A DNA stretch of 64,000 bases from Rhipicephalus microplus (taxonomy: Eukaryota > Arthropoda > Arachnida > Ixodida > Ixodidae): positions 5,743,501-5,807,500 of the forward strand of contig NW_027464603.1 of NCBI RefSeq assembly GCF_043290135.1, given 5' to 3'. Both the position numbers and the translations under genes were made by a program. Every line of letters starts with the position of its first letter. Position 1 is the first letter of the stretch. The notes below the pieces were generated by a model, which made no database searches, was not told the DNA's origin, and saw only the letters and a list, made by a program, of their open reading frames with translations. Shown here in pieces: positions 1 to 10,938 of this stretch.

Positions 1-297
1 GATCACCAACAATAACTCTAAGTACATCACAAGCTCTTACGTCATCTTTTTTTTTCGGAAGTCTCTGACTTCCATTAGATTTGAATTGAAAATGGGTCAG
101 AAAAGTGAAGTGAATCTCAACGCTATTGAACGAAACCAGTCTCTAGGTGTAGCCATGAATCTCTTGCAGAGATGATGGTGTATGTATTGGCAGATCTGGC
201 TCGTGTGCATTTATTGTAAAAATGCTCCTACCAAGAAACTACTTTCAGTTTTCACTACTGCGAATAACTTGCTGAGGGTTTACTTTGGTTGTGTTGT
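1..297. other. No feature recognised
   Basis: AT-rich sequence with short T runs. I see no ORF of note, no repeat unit and no RNA-like fold. Confidence 0.4.
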
Positions 298-520
298 GAA
301 TAGGGTGCTCGGTTTCTGACCCTAACGTTGCGAGTGCGATCACGGCCACAGCGGTCGCACTTTGATCGAAACGAAATGGAAGAGTCCCTGGTATGGTGCA
401 GTGTCAGTGCGCGTTAATTAACACCAGATGGTCAAAACTTCTGGAGCCCTCCTTTGCGGCGTGTTTCAGAATCTTATACTTGTTCCGGGACGTAAAATCT
501 TACATAATATTAATACAACT
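298..520 (+). repeat. tRNA-derived tick-type SINE, old copy
   Basis: The stretch follows the same order of blocks as the better SINE copies at 53274 and 55413: a tRNA-like head (ggtgctcgg, then a decayed B-box region near 330), a middle block ending in gtgcgcgttaa, then the diagnostic tail block (cttctggagccctcc, gggacgtaaaa). It ends near 520 in a short AT tail. Divergence from the other copies is high, so it is an old insertion. No clean target duplication is visible. Family resemblance to the ixodid SINE called Ruka is from memory. Confidence 0.7.
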
Positions 521-1450
521 ATACCTTGCTTAGATTTAAGTCAGCCAGATTCCTAACAGCCTGATGTTAAAGAGTGGCCTTTCTTCAACGAGAGTACTAA
601 AGCAATGCGAGTGTCCGAACAGAGCTTTGAGAAGTCGAGCTCAAGCAGGATCACTCCGCTTGTGGCGCGGCAGCAATGATTCATCTTTGCAAGAGTTGCG
701 AGCGACTACACCCAAGTGATGCAATGGTGAAATGCCTGCTTGCCACTGAAAAGGCGCACGTTTAAAGCGCACATGTAGATGGCGAATTTTTATTCTTTGT
801 GTCATTTGTACCACTCTAATGGTTGGCCTTTGTTTCTTGAAAGTACCTTGAGCTGATAAATTTTGCTACAAAAAGTATTCAAATTGTGAAGAGCAGGTGG
901 ATACCTTTGACAGCGAGTGTTCTTGCTTGCAGACCCAATGCACGTGATTCAGTAAAAATGTAAAGTGTGGCATTGAGATCTAATTGAATAAGAGGCTCGT
1001 CCTCCGTTTGTTCGATGCGCTGCTATTAACAGTCGTTGGCTGTTTCCAAGGAAAAAAAACTGAAGGTTATAACCTTAGGTTGGTAGAAAACCGCAAAGTT
1101 CCTAATTCCACAGAGGTCGGAGCATTCTGTCAGTTCTTCCATCAGTACTCCCTCCTGAAATACAAGAAAAAAGTATTGGGCTGGAAACTCTTACGAAGCG
1201 ATAACAACGTGTACGTAAACAGATAAACATCTAGACTTTGCAGATACTAAATAGTATTCTTGTACAACTGAAAAAATAAAAGAAATAGATACTTGCGCTC
1301 ACTATAAGCAGGTTCACTGTAAACTTTCGTCCTTTTTACTTGAAACTAACGTTATTTATTGTAAAAATACGTAGCAACTAAAGTTGGAATTATTAAAGAA
1401 CGACAAAAAAATGCAAGTGTAAACGTGATAAAGAGATAAGATTCACCATC
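521..1450. other. No feature recognised
   Basis: About 0.9 kb of unassigned sequence. The 80-codon open frame at 984-1226 has no recognisable domain and looks like chance. Confidence 0.4.
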
Positions 1451-1521
1451 TGCAGCTGCGATTTGAACCCAAACCTTTCGAGTGGGAAGCGGGCATTCTA
1501 CCCTTGAACCGCTTCGGCGGA
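1451..1521 (-). pseudogene. tRNA-Gly-like pseudogene or SINE head
   Basis: Read on the minus strand, the sequence has a tRNA-Gly layout: a D-arm like ggttcaagggtagaat, an anticodon loop ttcccac (CCC), and a T-arm like gggttcaaat. The 3' half of the anticodon stem (tcgaa) no longer pairs with cccgc, and the acceptor stem is also mismatched, so it should not fold as a functional tRNA. It may be a dead tRNA gene or the head of a second tRNA-derived SINE. No A-rich tail was found. Confidence 0.5.
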
Positions 1522-2228
1522 GCTTCGTGCCACTCTTCAAACGACGCCAGATTGCAGACTACCGAGCGCATCTCCACAAGCGGATCCACGTTGTTTGGGC
1601 TTCATTTTCTATTCATTGATCCGGTCGCCATTCCAGGCACTCTCTTCTTTTACTATACTTTATCTTCAACAACGTGGAAATTGTTATGATTAGCGGCTTG
1701 GGCCTTCGCCGTATGTACAAATATTTTCAAAAAAAATCACAAAAAACCTTGCTCATTTTACGCAGGGATGGACTACCGCTATTGGCAGGGAACTTGATCA
1801 CCAGTCCAAGCTTTTGCTATGTTTGGTTTTACATTGCTAGGAGAAAACACATTCAGACAATCAGCACTGCACCTCAGTTCAGTGGCGGATTCACAGAGAG
1901 GCAGCAGGGGTAATCGTCTCTCCCCCCCCCACAAATCGGTCGGCACTCCCTCCTCCTCTCTTTAGTGCTCGCCGTCCAGCTGCTGTCACCAATCAGGCCA
2001 AATGAGTGGGACGATATCGACCACATTTTGTAGTATTTATGCCATGACAGAGTTCTTGTGCCCGTAAAAACAATAAAGTAATAACCACGCTCACCTCTCC
2101 GGTGTTACTTCAAGCAACTCCCCCCCCCCCTAAAATAAGTGGCTCAATCCGCCCCCGCCCCTTTCTCAGTTTTTCCTCGTTCTTGGAGGAATTGAGTGTG
2201 CCCTCTCATTTGGCGTTTTCTTCAGCAA
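1522..2228. other. Unassigned, with two poly-C tracts
   Basis: Two cytosine runs (about 1921-1931 and 2120-2130) interrupt otherwise ordinary sequence. No coding signal is visible. Confidence 0.4.
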
Positions 2229-3327
2229 TGTTGCGGCTCCGGGTCCTGCAGGTCTCAGTTTGGTAGCGGGTCTCCGTCCTAGGACATATCGTCGAACAAG
2301 TGAGATGAGGCACTCGTAATAACGACAACAATTTATTTACATGGTTAGTAACTGATAATTTGAAATAAGGTCATCGAGTGATCAAGTACGAGAAGTCAAA
2401 AACTGTACAGGAGAACTGATGAAATGTAGTATACAAAAGTCTGCCGCTTATGTAGCGCCACGTTGCCAACCCTTGGCGCATTGTCCGCGGCTTCAGCCAA
2501 TACGGCACTCCATGCTCTAGGTGATACACCCACGAAGGTGGGAAAAGACACCACACGATGCGTGTGGTAAGGACACAGTCTACATGATCCCGAAATATGG
2601 TCACAAACGCACTGCACCGACGTTTCGCACACGTCACCAAGATTTCCCACGCGTCCGATGATCTTAGATGACCCTGCTCTCCAAGAACTCTTCTAGCAGT
2701 TAAGTGAGGTTCGAAAAAGCGGCTCCCGGTACACGTGTCAAACTTGCCTGACTGCGTTCGCGTAGGACAATGTTGTGGTCCACCAGCATATTGTCCAAAC
2801 AAACCACTCTATTCAGACGATCCTATGGAGAAAGGGGGAAGAAGGAGTGGTCGACTAATCTCTCGTCGTCGAGGTGGGCTCCCGTACGGCTGCAACAGAT
2901 AGTGCATTTTACTTTCCTTCCACCCCACAGTCCATTTCTCGTTGTTTGCTAAACGCTGCGGCTTAGCTGCGAATATCCGGGGCTCCGCTCCTCCTCGCAA
3001 GCTGCAGCCACTACCAGTTTGGTTTTAGCTTTCAGCCTGAACTGCAAATACCGTGCTGGTTCGCATATTTTCAGATACTCGGTGACCTCGAAAATGGTCC
3101 AGCCGCCTCCTTGTCTGCCTCGAATGCCTTGCATAGAGTCGAGCTCACAATGGCCTTTCTTGCCTCGTGCGTTTTCTTTTCCCGAACCAGTCTTGGACCA
3201 CTCGTCCCTGTCTTGCTGACAGGAAATCACCCCGTCTTGACGGCATTTCCGCAATTGGAATGCATCAAAATATTTTCGTTCATTTCACAAAGGCCGAAAG
3301 ACTTCAATAGGGATTACGGTCATAACA
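2229..3327 (-). repeat. LTR of element A (3' or solo LTR)
   Basis: This 1.1-kb non-coding block is a second copy of 19448-20533 and lies in the same orientation. Read on the minus strand it begins TGTTATGACCG and ends GCCGCAACA, giving the TG...CA ends of an LTR. A polyadenylation signal AATAAA (plus-strand tttatt near 2333) lies about 100 bases before the LTR end. ORFs inside it (for example 2371-2802 minus) are shadows of non-coding sequence. Bases next to the two ends (agcaa and gtctt) do not match, so it is not a clean solo LTR. It is most simply the 3' LTR of the element whose 5' LTR is at 19448. Confidence 0.75.
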
Positions 3328-3882
3328 GTCTTTCATTTTATTTCATATCATTTCAGTTTTATTGAACATTTTCTTCACAGAGTTGTGGAAAGAAAACGCA
3401 AGGTTAAGAGCAAAAAGCTGCTATGTTAGCAGCTTGATGAGGCCACAAGCCCTTTTCACTTGACATTACAAATCCACAGAGCGCAAGCATGAAAAATCAA
3501 TTTGACGTTGATTTTCAAAACTTCAAGAAATTAGGAAATAAAAAGAAAAGCCATCAAAAATTACATCAGTTTCAGGTTTACATAAAATAAGCAAACCACA
3601 AAGAGAAAAAAACAACAAATAAAACAAGAAAACAGCACACGGTCAATCATGAAAGAATGCACGCGTTTCTACACGGCTAACAAAGTATTACAAAATAATT
3701 ATAAGTCGTTTACAACACTGGTTATGTGAAAAGCACAAGTTTTGATGTACAAGGGAAACGGTGACTAGTGAAATGTTACATGTTTTACTTGTAAAAAAAG
3801 CAACAAAAATGGCAAAGAGAGCAAACAACATAGGATGCCATTTTACACACGAGCACTATAAAAGGGTGTTTCTTTTACATAT
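3328..3882 (-). mobile_element. 3' untranslated end of LINE interrupted by gypsy B
   Basis: On the minus strand this is AT-rich non-coding sequence ending in AATAAA and a tail of ATGAAA-like units at 3328-3365, the usual end of a non-LTR retrotransposon. It continues the LINE whose coding part ends near 13665. The two parts are separated only by gypsy B (3883-13596). Its last base abuts the first base of the element A LTR. Confidence 0.65.
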
Positions 3883-3992
3883 TGTCGCGAGAGGAAACGA
3901 TACGCAGGGACTCGAAGTGTAGGACTGTTTACCAAGCCACAGCCACCGTTCACGTCTTCGCTCTCTTCTTCTACCACTAACCGAGCGTGGCA
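3883..3992 (-). repeat. 3' LTR of gypsy B
   Basis: The 110-bp block matches 13489-13596 with about 16 differences by eye (roughly 85%). On the minus strand it begins TGCCACGC and ends CGCGACA. A purine-rich tract lies immediately upstream on the minus strand, which fixes the boundary. Confidence 0.8.
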
Positions 3993-4010
3993 TTACCCTC
4001 TCCCCAAAGA
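3993..4010 (-). promoter_or_regulatory. Polypurine tract of gypsy B
   Basis: Minus-strand ggggagagggtaa directly precedes the TG of the 3' LTR. In Ty3/gypsy elements this position primes plus-strand DNA synthesis. Confidence 0.6.
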
Positions 4011-4139
4011 AAAAAATAGGAGAAGCATCGCATGAGTGCAGCGGCTCCAAAAAACAACGAGAGGTAGTAAAATTGTATGTGTCCATTGAGAAAAAAAAGA
4101 TGGAAAAAAGGGAGAAAGAAATGTACAATTGTCTTGAAG

Positions 4140-5236
4140 GCAAGTGCCATATCACAAAGTTCTTGACTTGCAGTCAACGCCAATAGTAATGCTTCATCCT
4201 CGAGACATGAACCAAATGCGAGGAAGGTGGTCTACGAGAATTGTGCGATGTGTCTGCTGGGACAACTTCGTAGTTAACTTCCCCGATGCGATGAAGAACT
4301 TGGTAGGGTTCGAAGTGCCAACATAACAATTTTTACGAGCGTCCACGTTGGCGTACAGGAGTCCAAACCTAGAATAGTTTACCGGGTTCGTATATTACTG
4401 CTCTGTGGTGGATGTTGTACAGTCGAGCATCTTTTTTTTGCTGCAATAAAATGCGAAAGCGTGCTAGCTGCCGGGCGTCTTCAACACGCTGAACGAATAC
4501 ATCAGCGTCTGGGGTAAATATGTCCGGTAGAGTTGGTTGCAGCATGCTGTCAAGCATTGTGGTGACATCGTGGCCGTAAACCAGACGAAAAGGAGCAAAG
4601 CCGGTGGTTTCTTACAGGGCCGTATTGTAGGCAAATTTCATATACGGGAGGATTTCGCCCTAATTCTTCTGGTCCTTGGTGACATGCATCGAAAGCATAT
4701 CTGCAATCGTTTTGACAAGGTGTTCGGTTAACCCGTTAGTCTGCGGGTAGTACGCAGTTGCTGTTCGGTGCGTCGTTCCGCTCAGCAAAAGTATCTCTCA
4801 AAACAACTGTGCCGTAAAGGCAGTACCACGATCTGTGATGCCGACAGTGGGAGCACCATGGCGGAGAACGATGTTCTTGATAAAAAAGGTCAGCCACATC
4901 GGAAACAGTTGCTCGCTGGGCGGCTTGTGTTTCGCAGAATCTGGTCAAGTAGTCGGTGGCAACCACAATCCAGCGGTTACCAGGCGTACACTTTAGAAAT
5001 GGGCCGAGTAAATTCATCCCGACCTTTTCAAAAGGTGCGTGAGGGGGCCGCAAAGGCTGAAGCCGACCGGCTGGTGTTGTCATTGAATTTTTGCGGCGCT
5101 GGCAGGCTGTGCATGTCTTGACGTACTGCCGGACGGTTCTCGTGAGTTTCCACCAGTAGTATTTGTCCTTGATCCGCGCCAGAGTACGGGCAATGCCAAG
5201 ATGCCCTGACGATGGTTCGTCGTGACAAGCACGCAA
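4140..5236 (-). pseudogene. Gypsy B integrase, broken
   Basis: The N-terminal zinc-binding part is clear, with a His near the start (GHLGIARTL) and the pair CTACQRRK. The catalytic core follows as LLGPF and RWIVVATDYLTRF. The first catalytic Asp of the core is replaced by Asn (codon 5012-5014, aat). Downstream the frame shifts, and the second Asp region and the C-terminal part are read in other frames (including 4369-4557, with LQPTLPDIFTPDADVFVQRV). A GPY-like block reading YQVLHRIGEVNYEVV lies near 4270. Function in a live relative: joining element cDNA to host DNA. This copy cannot do that. Confidence 0.85.
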
Positions 5237-5295
5237 ATTATCATCGCAGGAACAACGAGCAGGTAAACTGTTTTTGTTGAATGAATGTTGCGCTT

Positions 5296-6529
5296 TTAGA
5301 GGATGTGTTGGCGTAGACAGAAAGATGACAAATCACGCGGAAACTGACGTGGTGGTTGTGGGCGACGTTCCTCAAGGTATTCTATCAGTGATTGCAGGCC
5401 TGAGTCTTCGCGTAGCTGCTCAGCCACGTTTAATGATGCGAGAAAAGCAAGGCAGCTGAAGTCTTCATCCTCGTCTTCTACAGCGATCTCGATGGGTGCG
5501 CGGGAAAGACAGTCAGCATCGGTTTGTTTCTGGCCAGACTTGTGAACCATCGTTATATCAAATTCCTGTAACGGATGGCTCCCTCTTGCGAGACGGCTCC
5601 AAGGATCTTTCAGTTGGCTAGCCAGCAGAGAGAGTGGTGGTCACTGACAATTTGGAGAGGGCGTCCGTACAAGTAGGGCCTGAATTTTGTAATGACCCAT
5701 GCAACAGCTAGATATTATTTTTCAGTCGCCGAGTAGTTCTTCTCCGCAGATGACAACGTGCGGCTAGCGTAGGGGATGACGCGTTCCCCGCCATCTTAAT
5801 ATTGCACGAGAATAGCTCCGAGGCCTAGGTTACTCGCGTCAGTGCGGTCTTCTGTGTCTGCTTCAGTGTCGAAGTGACCAAAGATGGGCGGCGTTCGTAG
5901 GCGCTGTTGAAGGTCGCGGAAAGCGTCGGATTGTTTGGGACTCCAGATGAAGGCGACGTCGTCCATTGCGAGTTGTTGTAGAGGGTCGGCGATTTTTGAA
6001 AAATTCGGTACAAAGCGGCGGTAATAAGCACAAAGGCCCAGAAAGCTGTGTACATCATGCTTTGTTCTCGGTATCCTAAACAAAGCAACTGCCGTAGCCT
6101 TCTCAGGGTCGGGGCAAACACCACTGCTGTTGACAACGTGGGCGAAAAAATTGAGTTCATCGTATCCAAAATAACACTTTTCCGGTTTGAGAGAGAGGCC
6201 GGCAGTGCGATAGCCAGAAGAACCGCCTCAAGCCACTCCATCTGCTGTTCAAACGTCGCAGAAAAAACGACTACGCCGTCTAAATACACTAAAAAAGTGC
6301 CACTTCAGGTCGCATAAATCTGTGTCCATCTTTCGTAGGAATGTGGCTGGAGCGGAGCACAAGCCAAAAGGGAGAACTTTGAATTCATGGAGACCGTCAG
6401 GTGTAATAAACGCTGTTTTTTCTCGGTCCCGTACATCTACATCAATCTGCCAATATCCGCTACGGAGAGCCATAGAAGTGAAGTAACGGGCGTGTCGCAG
6501 GCGATAAAATGAGTCATCAATGTGAGGAA
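5296..6529 (-). pseudogene. Gypsy B RT C-terminal half and RNase H, broken
   Basis: From 6529 downward on the minus strand: SGYWQIDVDVRDREKTAF (RT motif A region), FGLCSAPATF (motif B), YLDGVVVF (motif C), the LGLCAYYRRFVPNFSKIA thumb region, and an RNase H start DASNLGLGAILVQ. The second Asp of the YxDD box is Gly (codon 6275-6277). At least two frameshifts separate the blocks (74-, 154- and 95-codon frames overlap), and RNase H continues at 5296-5550. The first half of this RT is at 10939-11692, beyond element C. Confidence 0.88.
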
Positions 6530-6534
6530 GAAGA
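6530..6534. repeat. Target-site duplication of gypsy C, left
   Basis: gaaga immediately before the 5' LTR. The same five bases follow the 3' LTR at 10939-10943, as expected for Ty3/gypsy integration. Confidence 0.8.
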
Positions 6535-6762
6535 TAGAACAGACCGGACTATCTGCTATCAGCATTCACCCTAGGCGATATTGTCTCCTCCTCCTCTCCA
6601 TCGTTTCGTGCGCTTTACTTTCCTTCTTTTGCTTTCTTTCCCCCTTCCCGCTGTGAGCGCGGCTACTTAAGCCCAGCAAATAAACGGCCAGGGGTCTTCT
6701 TTCGTCATAGCGAGGCCCAGCCAAGTGTTCATCGTCGTCTTGTCTTTGAGTTAAACTTTACA
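6535..6762 (+). repeat. 5' LTR of gypsy C
   Basis: Matches 10710-10938. It starts tagaacagacc (the 3' copy starts tgtaacagacc, so the terminal TG is mutated here) and ends tttaca. A polyadenylation signal aataaa lies at about 6681 in the segment agcaaataaacggcc. Confidence 0.92.
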
Positions 6763-6776
6763 TGGTGTCAGAAGTG
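6763..6776 (+). promoter_or_regulatory. Primer-binding site, tRNA-Leu type
   Basis: tggtgtcagaagtg begins at the base after the 5' LTR. It is the complement of the CCA-bearing 3' end of animal tRNA-Leu(CAA) as I recall it, so minus-strand cDNA would be primed by that tRNA. Confidence 0.75.
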
Positions 6777-6791
6777 ATCCTGACGTTCGAA

Positions 6792-7526
6792 ATGGACCTC
6801 GTCCAGCCCCCGGAACCGATGCAACTGCCCGGAACATCAGGAAAAACTGGCTGGTATTCAATCAGAAGCTGCAGCTGTTCATCACCGCTACGGAACCGGA
6901 GAAGCCCCGCCCATCGGCTGTAAAAGCAGCGATTCTTCTGAGCACCGCGGGGGACGAGGCGCTCGATGTCTACAACAAATTCTCGTCGTCCGCAGGTGAG
7001 AGCAGAGAAGATTATGACACGTTAGTGCGGAAGTTTGAAGAATATTGTGTCGACCAGGGTAATGAAGTCTACGAAAGGCACATTTTTTGACTGCGAACAC
7101 AGGAAGAGGCTGAGCCTTTTGAGCGGTTCCTACGGGACTTAAAAAAGCAACAAAGCTGTGCAACTTCGGTACGCTTGAAGAGTCCATGATCAGGGATCAA
7201 GTGGTGTTCGGGACAAATGATGCGAAACTTCGAGAAAAGTTGCTGAGTAACAAAGTCTTAAACTTGCAGAAAGCAGAAGAAACTCGCAAAGCCGCTGAGC
7301 TTGCTGCCATTCAGAGCGCAGCATGATCAAATGAAAGCCTGCACGTTGACTTTACACGCCGCACACACCGCACGAAGTTTGCGAATGGAACTCGGTGTCG
7401 AAATTGTAACAAGGTACATGCCCCCGAGCGGTGCCCGGCGTATGGAAAAACTTGTTATGCATTCAAAAAACGAAATCACTTCGCCGCATGCTGCAACAAT
7501 GCACGCAAGATAAGCGAGGTTCACTA
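6792..7526 (+). pseudogene. Gypsy C gag, broken
   Basis: The frame opens at ATG 6792 soon after the primer site (MDLVQPPEPMQ). It has a capsid-like helical part, then a nucleocapsid with CRNCNKVHAPERC and a second Cys/His cluster around 7445-7490. In the second cluster the expected second Cys is Phe (CYAF). A TGA at 7087-7089 and a frameshift near 7150 break the frame, and the zinc-knuckle part is read in a different frame from the start. A live copy would assemble RNA-containing particles. Confidence 0.8.
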
Positions 7527-7529
7527 AGC

Positions 7530-7797
7530 CGAAGAAAGCGATGAAAATTTTGACATCTTGGGCATCAGCATTTGCGGCGTCACCGGAGACATAGGAGTGG
7601 ATTGGATGGTTCGCGAGAAAATAGCCGGTCAGGAGATACAATTCAAGGTAGATACCGGGTCTCAGGCGAATTTGCTGCCCCTAACCCTGTTCAACCGAAT
7701 CGCCCACGCAAGCACTCCGCGAAAGAGCGCCGCTGTCCTCACCGCATACAATGGCAGTGCAATCAAACACGTTGGCGTGGCGCCGAAGATCTCGAGA
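7530..7797 (+). pseudogene. Gypsy C aspartic protease
   Basis: The active-site motif FKVDTGSQANLLPL is present, with the catalytic Asp codon at 7651-7653 intact, followed by an AYNGSAIKHVG flap-side segment. The frame closes at 7800, and the polyprotein continues in another frame, so a frameshift separates it from RT. The enzyme would cleave Gag-Pol. Confidence 0.78.
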
Positions 7798-7799
7798 TA

Positions 7800-8877
7800 A
7801 GCGAAGCACAGTATTCAGTCTCGTTCTTTATCGTGAAAAAGGGGCGCCAAGCCATCCTTGGATTAAAGACATGCCAGCAGTTTGGTCTGGTACCAGTGAC
7901 GACGGACGCCGTGAATGTAGGCGATGTGCAAACGAAATTCCAGATTGCATTTCCTGACCTCTTCAGCGGCACCGGCTGTGTCTAGCGAACCTACAAAATG
8001 GTGCTACGAGAGGATGCCGTTCCAGTCGTGCAGCCTGCCCGCAGAATACCCATAGCGTTGAAAGGACGCCTGCGACAAGAACTGCAACGAATGGAAAAGG
8101 CCTCAATTATCGTCAAAGTGGACGAACCAACTGACTGGGTGAGCCCCCTGGTAGTTGTGCACAAGAAGGATGGTACCCTTCGCATTTGCATGGACCCTAG
8201 AGCAGTGAACAGGAGCATTAAGCGGAAGCACTATCCTATGCCTTCGTGAGAGGACATAGAGAGCGAGCTGGCAGGAGCACAATACTTCTCCCGACTCAAT
8301 GCTAATGCCGACTTTCATCAGATTCCTTTAGATGAAGCCACTTCACGAATATGCACTTTTACAACACCAATTGGGCGGTACCGTTTTTTGCGTCTGCTTT
8401 TCGGAATTTCCTCAGCCAGCGAGGTGTTAGATAACTCTAACAGAGATGTCCGAAGGGCTGCCGGGAGTGCGCGTCTACGTAGACGACGTTTTAATATGGG
8501 GCGACTCAAAGGAAAAACACGACGAGCGCGTCATTGCAGTGTTAAGGCGAGCGCAAGAGGAAGGGCTGACATTTAATCCAGCTAAATGCGTGTTCTGCAC
8601 CACGCAGGTTGCATTCCTTGGCGATGTTATCAGAAGAGACGGAATTCGTCCTATTCCCGATTTAATCGAAAGCGTCCGTGCCATGCCAGCCCCAAAAGAT
8701 AAACAGGGTGTGCGCAGATTACTCGGGGTTGTGAACTACTTTCGGAAGTACCTGCCAGCTTTGAGCGACAAAACGGCGTTGCTGCGTAGCCTGGTGAAAG
8801 AAGCATCGGTGTTTGAGTGAACAACAGCCCATGAGCGCGAATGGGACCAGATCTGCGCAGCGCTCGCTAAGCCTCCG
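7800..8877 (+). pseudogene. Gypsy C reverse transcriptase, broken
   Basis: RT blocks in order: VSPLVVVHKKDGTLRICMDP (8137-8196), the motif A region near 8292-8312, a motif B region with LLFGISSASE, and YVDDVLIWGDS (motif C intact, near 8472). In motif A the catalytic Asp is Asn (codon 8298-8300) and a conserved Gly is Asp (8310-8312). A TGA at 8247-8249, a frameshift near 8400-8446 and a TGA at 8818-8820 break the frame. The thumb RRLLGVVNYFRKYLPALS follows. It is catalytically dead on these features. Confidence 0.87.
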
Positions 8878-10518
8878 TTGCTGGCTCTTTTTGATGAAAA
8901 AAGAAACACTAAGATAACTGCGGACGCCTCAAGAACAGGTATCGGCGCTGCCTTATTGCAAAGACACGGGGATGACTGGCGCCCAGTGACCTACGCCTCA
9001 AGAGCGCTGTCGCCGAGTGAAGAGCGATACGCCCAGATAGAAAAGGAAACACTGGCAATTGTTTTCGCTTGTGAAAAATTTCATCAGTTCGTGTATGGAC
9101 GAGGCATTACGATGGAAACTGATCACAGGCCATTACTTGCGATTACCGAAAACAACATTGCAGACATGCCACCCAGGCTACAGCAGTTTTTCATCCGTCT
9201 TATGAAATATGATTTTTTGTTGCAGTTTGTACCTGGTAGGGACCTGTTACTCGCAGACCTGCTGTCTCGTGCCGCACTACCAACTGGTGGAGGCGACCAA
9301 GTCGAGGACGTGGACGTCCACACAACGCACGTAGTCACCAGCATCACACGCAAAGCGACTATGTTGCAGCTGCAGAAGGAAACCCTCGAAGATCCGCTTC
9401 TCAGCCACACCATGAAACAAATGAAAGATGGCATGGCAATAGACGGCGTACTGAAACCGTATGCGGAAGAGCTATCCGTTGTTACTGAAGTGGTGCTAAA
9501 GGGTTGCAAAGTTGTGGTGCCTAAATCAATGCGTGCGGAAATCCTTGATCGATTTCACGAAGGCCACTTGGGTAGGAACAAGTGCAAAGCTAGCGCCCGT
9601 AGACTGGTTTTCTGGCCGGGAATGAGCAGTGACATTGAGCAACGAGCGCGAACGTGCAGCGTATGTCGAAAGTATGCATACAGTCAACCGAGTGAACCCT
9701 TCCTGCTACAGCCAACGCCCGAGCGACCGTGGCATCGCGTAGGCATTGACCTATTTACATTCGCTGGAGAACACTACATAGTTGTGTTTGATGCCCATTC
9801 TAACTTTCTTGACGTCGAGAAACTCAGAGGTACCACGGCGGCGGAAGTAATTCACAAGATATCTGCTATCTTCTCGCGATACGGCATTCCCAACCAAGTT
9901 TGCACCGACAACGGGCCTCAATTTGCATCGCGAGAGTTCGCGTCCTTCGTGCGTCGATATGATTTCGAGCATATCACCTGAAGTCCAGAGATCCCATGGT
10001 CAAATGGCTTAGCTGAAAAGGGGGTACAGATCGTGAAGCGTATTCAAAAGAAAACCCACGAGTCTCGGGGTGATGTATGGCTTGGTCTGGTGGCTTATCG
10101 ATCTTCTCCCCTTGACAGCGGTCACTCATCCGGAGAAGTACTGCAAGGTCGCCGCCTGCACACCACACTTCCAGAATACAACGTCGACGGAGGCATACCC
10201 GTATGGAAACAGCGACAGTCTTCCCGAGGCAGGCCACTACCACCCTTGAAAGCCGGAAATGTGGTCCGGATGAAACATGGAAGCTGGTCACGCCGAGCGA
10301 AAGTGGTACAAGGGACTGCACCACGATCATGCGTGGTGAGAACGGAAGACCATGGGCTCCTGACACGGAACCGACAGCACTTGCTGCGAACGGACGAAAA
10401 CTTCGACGACGAGGTCAGCCCCGAGGGTAATCCGAACCCCGACGCGAGGCCCCCGACGAAGTTCAGTGATGAACACCAAGTCAACATCACGCCGGACAAC
10501 CCACTGGGAAGTCACTAG
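8878..10518 (+). pseudogene. Gypsy C RNase H and integrase, one stop
   Basis: Open for 367 codons from 8878. RNase H shows DASRTGIGAALLQ, EKETLAI and ETDHRPL. Integrase has a zinc part (HEGHLG ... CSVC) and a core with GIDLFTF and CTDNGPQFAS, then SNGLAEKG after an in-frame TGA at 9979-9981. All three core acidic residues are therefore present. The C-terminal tail continues to 10518 with a basic RMKHGSWSRRAKVV segment and an acidic, Pro-rich end. One stop is the only obvious lesion in this half. Confidence 0.88.
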
Positions 10519-10709
10519 GCGCAACCAGCTCAGCCGGAGGAAGATTATAACGCCACCATTTCTCCAGACACTACAGGAAGCCCAATGGCTGGCCTGCGCA
10601 GGTCAGGACGCCAGCGCAGCGAACCGAAGCCCCTTCACTACGGGCCATCGTTCCATCATGTAAATGAGTGCGAAACAAATCAGTGTTTTGAAAATGTGTG
10701 AAGAGAAGA
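10519..10709 (+). other. 3' non-coding part of gypsy C
   Basis: The stretch lies between the last stop and the 3' LTR. It ends in the purine-rich gaagagaaga that probably serves as the polypurine tract. Confidence 0.5.
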
Positions 10710-10938
10710 TGTAACAGACCGGACTATCTGCTATCAGCATTCACCCTAGGCGATATTGTCTCCTCCTCCTCTCCGCCGTATTGTGCGCTTTAATTTCTTT
10801 CCTTTGCTGTCTTTCTCCCTTCTTCGCTGTGAGCGCTGCTACTTAAGCCCAGCAAATAAACGGCCAGGGGTCTTTTTTCGTCATGGCGAGGCCCAGCCAA
10901 GTGTTCATCGTCGTCTTGTCTCTGAGTTAAACGTTACA
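10710..10938 (+). repeat. 3' LTR of gypsy C
   Basis: 229 bp, starting tgtaacagacc and ending cgttaca. It matches 6535-6762. The AATAAA near 10856 would end element transcripts. It is followed by the target duplication gaaga (10939-10943). Confidence 0.93.

Larger units (their letters stand above)
6535..10938 (+). mobile_element. Gypsy element C, nearly full length
   Basis: The 4.4-kb element has 228/229-bp LTRs, a primer-binding site, gag, protease, RT, RNase H and integrase in the usual Ty3/gypsy order, and a 5-bp target duplication gaaga. It lies inside the RT of gypsy B in the opposite orientation. LTRs differ at about 20 of 228 positions by eye. Coding sequence has few stops and frameshifts, and the RNase H-integrase part is open for 367 codons. 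It is the youngest layer of the nest but still defective. Confidence 0.93.

Noticed and set aside
2371..2802. 143-codon minus ORF (and its counterpart 19242-19871)
   Set aside because: Both lie in the LTR or leader of element A, differ in frame integrity and have no domain. They are shadows of non-coding repeat sequence.
8388..8576. ORF antisense or out of frame to gypsy C RT
   Set aside because: Arg-rich shadow of the YVDD region; the real frame carries the conserved RT motifs.
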